Made by a program: the position numbers and the translations under genes
Assembly: GCF_021155775.2 (NCBI RefSeq)
Contig: NC_060233.1
Location: 32,705,077 to 32,769,076 of the forward strand
Source of the DNA: Neodiprion pinetum
Lineage: Eukaryota; Arthropoda; Insecta; Hymenoptera; Diprionidae
DNA length: 64,000 bases
Direction: 5' to 3'
The notes under the pieces: model-generated
What the model saw: the letters and a program-made list of their open reading frames with translations, nothing else
Told to the model about the DNA's origin: nothing
The model's database searches: none
In this document: positions 1-11,300 of the stretch, piece by piece
How positions within the stretch are numbered: the stretch's first letter is position 1
How the letters are laid out: each line of letters starts with the position of its first letter

Positions 1-945
1 TTGACGGCGCGGTTCAAATCAAGTTTTAAATATTTTGGAACGGTCAACGGTTGCGCAAAAAAAATTTTTACAATTATTCTTACCACTGTTTCGTCAATAT
101 CGGTGAGTTATTCGTAGCCGAGTCCCAACAGCAATATACTACCGTCCCGCAGGTCATAGTCAAAGTTACTCTTCAGTTCGGACGGCCAATGAAAACGGGA
201 GGATCTATAATTTGTTTAGACTTGCTATTTAAAGTCCCCTACGTGGGCTTAGCTATACAAGAAATTCCAAAATCTACATTAAATCGCTTGTTTGTAGAGC
301 TAAGCTAAATAAAACTGTGAACCTGCCTGTCGACGGGCAACGATTAGTTGCTATGAATAAACCTGGGTAGCAATATATTATCCCTCTCCAGCCAGTGTGT
401 GCAGACGAAAATTTGCTCGCAAGTCGAAAGGCTCCTTCTTTCTCGTTCATGCAATTTCTTTGTAAAAATATTTCTCAACATCCCACTTGCAAAGGACGCT
501 GGTTACACACTGTCGAAAAGTTTATCATATCAGTCGGTATCTTCGTTCGCATGTCCTGAGGCTTTGCCCGTCACACACGGACGGAATATATCAGCAGATT
601 CTACTCAAAGCTGCTGGAAAAAGGGTTTTTCGGTAAAGTAAACTTCGTGGAACGCAGAATTTACTCTAAAAACAATGAAAGCCACTGTGTGCAGATTAAA
701 ATCTGTTATATTTGTAGTAAAAAACGTGGTTGGCGTGGGTATTCTTAACCAGCAGACTTCATGTGTCCTTCTTGTGTTTTCGAGTAGAATCTGCTCTTTT
801 ATTCTCTCCGTGCAGTCCTGAGGTGTTTGCGATGGATTTTTCTCGCGCCCTCTCTTTCTCTGCTCCCCTTAATCATTGGGGGTATCGAATACCGTGATCT
901 ATAAGTGCCTGCGCGGGCGATCAGATCGGATCAACAACTCGACAG
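1..945. other. Upstream noncoding DNA
   Basis: No coding signal that I can support. The small open frames here have no recognisable family and no flanking splice sites of note. A CT-rich stretch at about 842-876 (GAGA-type on the other strand) lies roughly 70-100 bp upstream of the candidate start site at 948 and could be promoter-proximal, which is inference. Confidence 0.5.
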
Positions 946-980
946 TCAGTCGGCCGTTTGCTGCTCGCGTCAGCGGTTGT
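946..980 (+). promoter_or_regulatory. Candidate Inr + DPE core promoter
   Basis: TCAGTC at 946-951 fits the arthropod initiator consensus TCAKTY exactly, which puts +1 at 948. GGTTGT at 975-980 fits the downstream promoter element consensus RGWYVT at every position and lies exactly at +28 to +33. There is no well-placed TATA box: TATAAG at 900-905 is too far from +1. It is on the same strand as, and 1.3 kb upstream of, the first Ca-beta coding exon, so it is a plausible start for a Ca-beta transcript with a long or spliced 5' UTR. I could not identify a convincing first-exon donor. Confidence 0.45.
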
Positions 981-2270
981 CCAAGTCCTCCAGAAACTGC
1001 GGCGCAGTTTTCGTTTTCGAAGTGCGAAAAGACGGATTGACATTCCGAAAATCTACCATTTTATACTTTTTTGCGAGTATGAAATTATATTCCTCCAAAT
1101 ACCTCCACATGTCGCGATCTATAGCTGAGGAACGGAATGAAAAATTAACTATTCTTCCATAAGCTTTTCAAATCTCGCATAAGTTCTACAGCCACATGGT
1201 TTTTCCCCTATAGTACCTACGCGTCATTCGTGTGGAACAATCGATCTTGTTACAACTCGCGGTAGACTTCGTGCTTGCATGCGGTACTCGAAACGAGGTC
1301 AATAGCCTCAATCGTTTAAGCCGTAGTAGTGAAGCCGTAGAAATTCAGTGAAAGATCGCAAATCTTGAATCGTTAGACTGGGACTCTGGTCAGTGTTTCG
1401 TTACCGGTTTTTTCTGCAGTTACGTATCGGCAAAAAAATTTATCTTCTTATCCAGCTGGATTTTTAGTTTCTGGGGTTTGATTGTATAAATCTGTAAAAG
1501 TGATCTACAATGAAATTTTTAACTCCAGTCTTTGTTTCAAGTTCAGGAGCGAAAACAGCGTTACATGTTGCAAGATTCGTTAGAACTTTAACAGATAGCT
1601 CGAAATTTCATAACATTAAAGTCGTTGTTAATTGAATAATGCGAGATTTTTCCATTTACAAGCATAATCATCCTGTGCTGTAGTTTCACGATTGTTTTCA
1701 GAAATTGTGGTACCGCTAACCTTTTAGGCGACACTGAAGTATATTAATGAGAAAGTGTCACAAATTTTAAAGGAAAGAAGAAAGTTAAATAAATAACTGA
1801 ACAAGCAGCGCGAAAAGATTAGTAAAATAAAAACGGTGTTCTCGATCCCCCTCAACGCAATACGTTGCAAATTTTGGATGGCTTGCAAAAAAAGACGAAA
1901 AAAGGAATTCCTTTAGCCGAGGGCGTTGAGTTAGGGTGGTTTGGTTGGTGGCGAGATGCAGGGAATCGGCCGAAGGTGACAAAGGGACGATTATTGTACA
2001 TAAGGGTCGGTGATCAGAACTCATGTAAATCAGTAGTGAAATGACATTTTTTCGTTTCCCGTTCTTCGTTCTTTTATTTACTTAAAGTGAAGCAAAACAA
2101 ATATTATATATAATATTATACGTATACATCTATATATAAATAAAACAACTCAAAATTTATAATAATTAAATTTAAAAAATGATATTCGGGTAAAACAGTG
2201 CTATGCAGTTACCGGACGATATTGTAATAAAAGTGGAAAAGTGATACAGTTGGAAAACGCCGGCTCGGCT
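981..2270 (+). other. Ca-beta: Probable Ca-beta 5' UTR / first intron
   Basis: No coding signal. If transcription begins near 948 this stretch is leader and/or intron. TATATATAAATAAA-like sequence at 2131-2144 lies about 130 bp upstream of the first coding ATG and could serve a second promoter, but the surrounding DNA is so AT-rich that this means little. Confidence 0.35.
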
Positions 2271-2321
2271 ATGATTGGATATAACCAACAAAACACCGGC
2301 TACAACAAGCTCTTTACTCAG
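2271..2321 (+). CDS. Ca-beta: Ca-beta coding exon 1 (short N-terminus)
   Basis: ATG at 2271 is the only in-frame ATG before the donor (CAG|gtaatg). It encodes 17 residues, MIGYNQQNTGYNKLFTQ, and ends in phase 0, matching the phase-0 acceptor of the next exon. Short isoform-specific first exons spliced to a GSADS-type exon are normal for this family. The frame stays open upstream of the ATG, so a longer N-terminus cannot be excluded. Confidence 0.7.
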
Positions 2322-5300
2322 GTAATGAATTTGATGTTTAGAAATAAAAGGGAAGAAGAAAACTTATATAACGGGAGAGAAATTTCCAAGAAAATTTGTT
2401 GCGTTGCCAGGGGTGAATACGCAAATGTATTTCCCTCATTCCCGAGAATTATCGCCGCTACGCGATTAGACGTATTTGATACCCTTCGTCGCTTTAATTG
2501 TTATAATATTACCTGACATCGAGAAGTCACGACTACTGTCGCCGATTACGTTTTCTGCTTTCACGAACGTCAGGTTATACCGAGTTACCACTTTGATGTA
2601 ATTTAGTACCACCTCTGTATCCCACTCCGAGTTACGACAATGCTGGCGGCAAGAACAATATGCCCAAATTACCGCCGTTTGGCAAGGTGTCAGTTCGCTG
2701 TCGGACGGTCAGTGTAAAACTCCGAAAAAATGAAATGTTTACTTTCAGGTTGTAAAATGTCGTCGCCCAATTATAAATGAACGAAATTTCTGACTTTGGG
2801 TAAGGCCCATTTTGAATGGGCATTCCAAGCTGATCCTTCGTCGATTTTGTTCAATTGACGTAATGATTGATCAAGTAAGATCGATGTAAGAGAGTTGGAA
2901 TATTCACTTATTTCACCGACTCTTTACAATTGATATCTAATGAAAAGAAGAAATTTCAGGATGACTCAACTGATATTGTCCCCATTGGTCAAAATTAGTT
3001 GAATGTTTCGCAATTCGGATGGAGGTTCTTTATAGATTGAAAAATTGAAAAGAATTTTTATTGCTTGTAATAAAACGGCATGGGGTCGTAAAAGATTTTT
3101 ACGCCGTAGTCAGGAATTCCGAAAATATAATATGAGAAAGCCTTCGGTTATGTAACGACAGGCATGCAGCGTAAATAAATGATGGTTTGCCCGCGGTATT
3201 GACCTGTAGAGACTAGTTCGGATCGCGTTCGTCATAGTCATTGATTGACCGACCGCCTGTACACCTTTTGGTTCCCCAAATATCACCTGACTGTTAGTCT
3301 TGACCAGGAATTCGGACGAGTCTGACGTCGCGTCTCCGCGAATTTTTATCACCATCGTTTTTTATAACCCCAAGCTTACTGTCGCACAAATCATGCGTTA
3401 TATCCTCTCTTTAACAAGTGCGGGTAATAAACCGCTGAATATCACCGTGATTGATCAGACGTGAATTATTCGATTGCCTCAGTAATGGAAAAATTCTTCC
3501 TCTCCTCCCTTATCCTCACTTTTCCAATAAATCCACTCCCAGTTTTTTCACACCCTTTCGGTGAAATTCTTTTTAATTTATTATTCGTTTAGCCTCACCA
3601 CGATCGCATTTAACAACTGTGCAAATAGGTGTAAAAATGTCGCGTTTATCTCTGCACGATTTCGGTGATCAATGTGAAGTACGTAATATAATAAAAAAAA
3701 GGGAGCCGTGATTTGAGGATAGAATAAAATAACGATAATACGGTAAACTTAGACTTCAATGGGAGCCAAACTTCATCGAGCCAAACGTAATCTAACATTT
3801 GTGCGTTGAACTTGTGATCTTGAGCACGTATTTTAATTTTAATTTATTCACTACCCTTCGTAATAACGTGATCACAACTTGCGACGATCATATTCCATTA
3901 CAAACCCATTTTTTGTACCGTAAAAATATAGACGTTTAAAAACGTGAAAAATTCAACTTCAGCCTTTCATAGCATGAATGATATATGCATCGACGGAAAA
4001 CTATACATCAACTTACATAATTAAATTCTAATTTACCCCGATCTACGTAGACACGCATGTTTTGTTTTCATCGATTGATGAAGTGGGAAATGATCGAACT
4101 TTTGTGATCGTAAAAGTATTCGTGAAGAGTAGCTGTACAGGTGTACACATATCGATACATATATGTGTTGGCGAATGTATTTTCCGCTCGTAATTATTAA
4201 TTTATAACCCGGCACATTCGGTAGGAAATGGTTCCGATACACCGAACGATCGATCCATTCAACCCTGGCCCGTGAAAAAACCGTAACGTGCAACATGTGC
4301 AGGATAAATAATTTTTCTTCATTGCGATCGTACGTAGAATTTTCGAAGAAAATGCAACAAAACGCGAAAAAGAATTCAAAAAGTAATATAACCTTGCCGC
4401 GTGCGTCTGGAGGAATACAAAAATAACCCAAGTATATACGAGACTCGCATCGCACACCTCCACGTTTTACCCGATTTAACAATTTATCAAGGCAATCACG
4501 ACCGAGCAATCTCCGGACAAGTTTACGCCCTTCAGACTAACTTCGTGTCACGACACTCGCTCTCTCCCCGATTGATAGCGATCTTAATTTTGTATATTTC
4601 CCGCTATTCCAGGGCTCGGCAGACTCCAACTACTCGCAGCCAAGCTCGGATCTATCGTTGGACGAAGAGAAGGAGAGCCTGCGTCGGGAGAAAGAAAGAC
4701 AAGCTCTTAACCAACTCGAGAAAGCAAGGGTGAGTCGAATCTTTGACGAGAAAAATGGTTCGAGCATTTTTTTGAAATTATTTTCATAAAAATCATTTTC
4801 ATTACGCGATTATTCTTATTACTCTTATTCAGACGAAGCCGGTAGCGTTCGCCGTCAGGACGAACGTTAGCTACGACGGATCCGTCGACGACGACTCACC
4901 GGTTCACGGATCGGCCGTTAGTTTCGACGTCAGAGATTTCCTCCACATCAAGGTAAATTGTTGCATTCATATTTCGAGTTGATTGCGTTGAATACTTGTT
5001 GTCAAAAGTGAAAGATGAATCAGCCGTATCGCGTTGGAATCATAAGTTAGGGAAAGAGAACAAACAGTTTCAAAAATCTTCAGCAGTATTGTTTGTGCCA
5101 ATGATGTTAAACGCGAATGAACCGTACTTGGCCTTTTATACACACGATTTTGAGAAAATTTAGCTTTTAGAAAAAATAGCTTTTCAAAAAGTTTTATGGC
5201 TACAAGGTTCCATGTGTTAGAACTCTGGTGTTTTTAATTCTAATTTAATGATTTTGAGCTTATTTTGCTTACCATAGAGATATCAGAAGGTATCTAGATA

Positions 5301-8300
5301 GCGTTTATAATGATAAATTTTTGTACAAAAGACACAACAAACGTTAGTCTGCGATCAAATTTGCGCTTTATAGCTACACTATATTGTAAAACGTCGAAAT
5401 TATTTTCGGGGATCAGTTCACCGAGCAAAATGAGCCCAAAAACATCAGAATCGAATTTAAAACACCAGAGTTTGAAAATTTTGTACGTACCATTCACAAA
5501 ACCTTTTCTCAAATCAGCGATGACTCGAATTTTGCTGTTCACAACTGCGCAAAATCATTTTTATCAGATAGTAGGGATGTCGTCTCAATCGTATCCTCCG
5601 TCATTAGCACAAATAACATTACCAGAGACTTTTAAACATTTTTTTCCTCTCTTCCTAACTTCTTATTCATTCGGTACAGCCGACATTTCAAAGACAAGAG
5701 AAAAACTGATAAACGCAGAGGGTTGTACAGAGAAATTCTCATATCGTCTCGCGTGCATCGTATACACAGTATTATCGAAACACTTTGATTTCATCTCGAC
5801 ACAGGAGAAGTACGATAACAATTGGTGGATAGGGAGGCTGGTAAAAGAGGGATGCGACGTCGGTTTTATTCCTTCGCCGGTTAAGCTCGAGGCACTTAGA
5901 CTTCAGGCAAGCGCTGCTCGCGGCACTAAGGGTCTCTACTCAGCAAGGGGTGGCTCTTCAGGAAATCTCGGTGAAAGTGGGATGCCGTCACGAGGATCGA
6001 CGCCGCCAACGCCAGGTGAAATATTATCTCATTTTGTATTATTTTTCGGTCTTGTGTTTTCATGGAAAACGGATCAATTTGTAAGAATTTTCGTGCACAT
6101 CAATCTTATTTTACGTTGAAATTACAGGTGACGATAGTGACAGCGTGGGTAACGTTAGGCCGGGAAAAACGACCCTCACAACGCCGCCGGCGAAAGAAAA
6201 GCGAAAGAACTTCTTCAAGAAACCGGTAAGAAAAATGAGTTTGCATAAATTTTTTTCTCCCCCCTTTCATTTGACGGATAATTTATTCAGCTACGACGTT
6301 TGAATTCGATCATTCGCTCCTGACAAAGAAGTTCGACATTCTTCCGTTACCCTTACTTCATTTTATGTTAATCAAACCGAACTTCAGCGTCTTTTGTACT
6401 GCGTTCTTACGTGAGATTTTAGACCAGACCGAGGGTTTTTACCTTATTTCTTGTCCCTGTCTCTTTCCTTATTCTATTTTCGTCGGTTTTCTTCTTTCGA
6501 AGACAGCGGCTAAGTACCTAATTCAATTAAATTGTTTCGTTAGAGTCAGAGGATTGGAGAGTTTGAACCGTTTCAGCTTGTCTTTGGTGTATCCACTCAC
6601 TTATTTACACGTAAAAGCCCAACGTCACTATGTAGACTTAGAACTTAGAACTTAGGTAGTACACACGTTGAAGATGAAACTTTAATAGTGCCACTGCGTG
6701 ATATCACGTGCATACACACGGGTTATACCTACATGTGTAGTGAATGTTTCAACAGAGCGCACACGTGCGTCAAAGTGAAGTTTAGTCAAAGCACATTGCT
6801 AATCGTGAAATAATAAAGGCTGGAATAGATACGTTGATTCCGATGTCTGTCATGTTCTTCATTATGATATTTATAGATTAAATTTAAATGTAGGCAAAAA
6901 ATTGCAAAAGTAAGGGTTGGTTGATTTTTAGTTCTTCTATTCGTGACATGTCGGTACCAATCTAGTATCTAGTTGAAATACGTTCAAGACGGTATCGAAC
7001 AGAACGATGTGTGATTGCTCTATCGATTTTCTGTTCATTAACTCACTTAATTTTTTAAATTCATTCTCCCGATATGGAGAAGAAAATATCGCTCGTGAAT
7101 GGAATTTTCAATAGAAAGAATTAGTTTGCATGTACGGACGAGTGTTGACGTTGGCATTAATTGTTTTAAATGTTTCAATGTTGCATTCCGTGCTAATGAA
7201 GTCTTACGTAAGTGAAATAGATATGTGAAGTATATATACGTGTACTTACCTGAACGAAAGGTGAGAAATTAATGTCGACATTTTGAGACATTCATGAAAT
7301 CTCATGTTACAGGAGACCGCCACACCGTACGACGTCGTACCTTCAATGAGGCCCGTAGTTCTTGTCGGTCCTTCCCTGAAGGGTTACGAAGTCACCGACA
7401 TGATGCAGAAAGCGTTGTTTGACTTTCTGAAACACCGCTTCGAGCGCAGGTACTATACGAAAACTCAGTCCTCGAATTACAGATTTCGCTTGTCAATTAA
7501 CTCCGCAATTACAATTGCTTCGATTAACGTACGATTAACTTATAATCTTTCAATTTCATTCTCCGCCCAGGATCATTATAACGAGAGTTATGGCTGATAT
7601 ATCGCTGGCCAAAAGATCTTTACTAAATAACCCTACGAAACGTGCTATAATGGAAAGATCGACCAGCAGAAGTAGCTGTCTTGCGGAGGTTCAGGCTGAG
7701 ATAGAGAGAATTTTTGAACTCGCGAGAACGCTCCAAGTAGGTACAATTTTTCAATTTTTTTCGTGATATTATAACTTTGTACGATATGTTGCTTGCAAAA
7801 AAAAAAAAGATAAAAAAAAAGCCGAATAAAATCGTGAAGCGAAAGTCCGACGCTGTAAAATGTTGCATTCGTGTTTACAATATTTTAGCTAGTGGTTCTG
7901 GACTGCGACACGATAAACCATCCTTCGCAGCTCGCGAAGACGAGTTTGGCACCGACGATTGTCTACTTGAAGATATCGTCGCCGAAAGTGCTCCAGAGGC
8001 TGATTAAATCCCGGGGTAAATCTCAGGCCCGGCATCTGAATGTGCAGATGGTCGCGGCAGAGAAACTCGCCCAGTGCCCGCCGGAAATGTTCGACGTTAT
8101 CCTCGACGAGAACCAGCTCGACGAGGCCTGCGAACACGTTGCCGAATACCTCGAAGCCTACTGGAGAGCCACTCACCCCCCTGTCGCCACCCCAGTTCCT
8201 AGGGTCATGCCGGCTCCTGACGCCCCCGTCGACACTCTCGCGCCCCGCGTGACGCCAGGTAAATTATATAAACGATCGCTGTTACACCTGACAATTAGCG

Positions 8301-11300
8301 CGGTATAGAATAAACAGGAGTGATACAAGACGCGGAGAGGAAGAGGAACGAAACGACGGGACGTTGGGGAAAGCCGGGCTAAATATGACGAACAAATGCC
8401 TTTTGCAATTTTTAAAAATGTCTAATCTATTAAATATCGATAAACCGTCTATTTTTGTGCAATAATTTCGTTAAAAAAATGCTTGCCAATATTGGGAGGG
8501 TCGTATAATGAATTGATACGCAGCTGAATACTTTTTTGATACTTACGTAGCAGCCCCACACCGATATAGTCTTTATAAATAACAACGTTGCACTCGAGGG
8601 GAAATCATGCATCATTTTAGTTTGCATTTAGTCGAGTTTCTTTTTCTGACCGCAACCCACGACAAATTTCATTAATACGCGGACTTCGCTTTGATATTTG
8701 AGAAATCTTCTGATCGTGTAAATTATTCGGAAGAAACATTTAATTTCGTTATTTCGCCTTGCTTTCCTTTCCTCCAGTGTTCCAAGGTTTACTGTACGCG
8801 TTTAATTATTCTGCGAGTTATTGTTAGCATTATTATTGTTGTTATTATAATAGTACGGGGAAAGAAGGACGAAGATCTTGGCTACGGGAGGTGGATTAGA
8901 AGAACGTGAAAACCAAGAACATCTCATTTTTTCTCTGAGTCATTGTCGTAAAAAAATTTAATAACAGTTGAATACGTCAAATGGAAATTTTCACGTTACT
9001 AACACCCTAATAATTTCTCTACCATCAGGAGGTCATCATGAGAGCTACTATGGTCATGAACCACGAGGTACTCCACCGTTATACATACAATCTATACCAT
9101 GTATCAATGTAAACAAGTATTTATAGCACATCGTACGTGTTTAGGTGCAGTACGGATAACGGATCGATTTGGACTTGGTTTTTGTAGTTTGAAAGGGCCT
9201 TGTATTTGTTTTTTATTGTTATTGGATTTGGTGCTTCCAACCAAATTGAGGCGCTAACAAGTACAACTGCGTAACTTTCGGTGTCATTTTTTTCCAAGAT
9301 CTGCAGCCACTCGTGGTCAACCGAGTCTATTTCGATCCGAACACCTTGTATATCGGTATATGATTGTCGCATGTTTCCTCAACTTCTTTCCTTCGGATCC
9401 AATCCCTGTACATCGAATTAGTTATTACAGAATAAATTTCTATGGCATCGAAAATCACCTAAAAACAAAAAAGTTCAGTTTCGTAGTAACGATTGAAGTA
9501 CTTCAATTATTATTGCGTGATTAACAGCACAGTAATTTTTTCTGCCTCGATCGGAATATTTACATTCGAAATTCAAGCGATATATCTTTCAGGCAATAAG
9601 AAAGACCTGGTAATTTTTGTCGCTAGATATCGGTTGGTTGAAAAATTTGAAGCACAGGAATATAGAGGTATACCTAAACGTGGTTTAACATTTCCTGTCT
9701 GCCTCTAACATTCACTATCTCCCATTTCATGTCTCTTGCTGTCTGTCCTTCTTTGTCTACCTGTATGTTCTGTATTTTACGTATCTGTTTAACTTTTTAC
9801 AGTCGCAATGCACGGATCTACACACTTGTATCCTGCGCCGCTGCAGTGAGAGCGGCGTTGCACACCTCTTCCGTTTCTGTTAGTTTCTAAGCTCGAATTC
9901 TTTTCGTTTGTCAATCTGTTTTTTGCACATTCTTTACACATATTCAAAGTTATACATAATTATAATACCTAATGGTGAAATAATTCACATATTTCTTTTA
10001 CGTCTTTACTTATTTTGTATTTTTTTTATTTTATTTTTTTTATTTTTTAACTGATTCTATCTCTTCTCGTTCTCACTCTTCTTTCTTGCAGTTTTTTTTT
10101 TCCATGTTTCTGTATACTATACGTATATAAATATGTATGATCTACACAGCTTACATGTTATGCACGCTGCGCTATGTGTCAATTTAGCTGCAAAAGGAAT
10201 GACATGCCTCGATTCGTATGATTGCAACGTAAAGTATCACTCACAATTTTCATCGTCACGTTGAAATTTTCAAACGAAGAGGTATCGTGTCATACTTTTT
10301 TTCAGCTCTGTTCTTCGGCCATACTTATACCACTAACTGCAATATATTTATTTGGTCATTGTGCAAACGAGGGGGTGTATTTATATCCTCGATAAGCGGC
10401 ATATTTGAAAAAAAACTCGGCTTTCTCGACGGAAAATTAACTACAACTCAAGTTTTACAAAACGTCACGTTACCGTGGTCCGTCATTATCCCAGCATAGG
10501 AAAAAAAAAAAAAAAAATTGTCTTGAGAAATTCAAGGAGTCAAAACTTCATCCTCGCGAGGCGGAAGGATCTAGTTTTAAGACTAAAGTCTTTGGAATAA
10601 AAAATAAAATTTTTCCTTCGAAGAGCTTATTTGTTAAACTATATACCGCGTCTTGAGGCGCAGATAGACCCTCTCGTCGAAAAATAATCAATATTTTCTT
10701 CTCTCTGCCGTTTCTTTCCATTCTTTTCTAATTTTTTTTCTACTCCCCTTCTCTTTATACTTGTCTCTCTCTTGAAACTATCGAGTCGATGGTATGTAAT
10801 AAGCGTGATTCTTTTGAACCTGGTCTTCTTTTGTTTCGTATAAGTTTCGGAGGCGGTTGCTGCCACAGGGATCATCAGAAAACAGTGCAAGGTCACCTTA
10901 AGTCGTGAGGCTGAGTCTGCAGGCTCATAACCTGAGTCGAATAGGTCTGGTCGGGAAATCAGTTAACCCAGAGTCTGAGTACATGACATTTGAGATGACA
11001 TTTACGTACCTAACAGAAGTTGGGACACGTCCCCGTTTCACGTATAGTCGCGGGACGATAATAATAAAAAAATAAAATAAAATAGATGTATATACACATA
11101 CATTGTATATAGAATGTCGAAATATTGCAATATTCCGCCCGTCATCCGTTGGCTAATCGAGACGTCGCGGCCCACCTGCACCATATTATTTGAAAAATAG
11201 ACAATCAGAGAAAGGTGTGACGAGAAAAAACGAAACAAGTTCACACGTAAACGAAAAACCAATGAAAGTACAAAAGTACGAATAATATCGATGAAACGAG

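Noticed and set aside
5310..6119. 269-codon plus-strand open frame covering Ca-beta exon 4
   Set aside because: Only 5805-6015 matches the family; the rest is intron read through by chance, and exon borders are clear.
9846..9851. Donor gtgaga after the exon-like segment at 9803
   Set aside because: It would leave two bases over, which breaks the frame into exon 10; the segment works only as a terminal exon.
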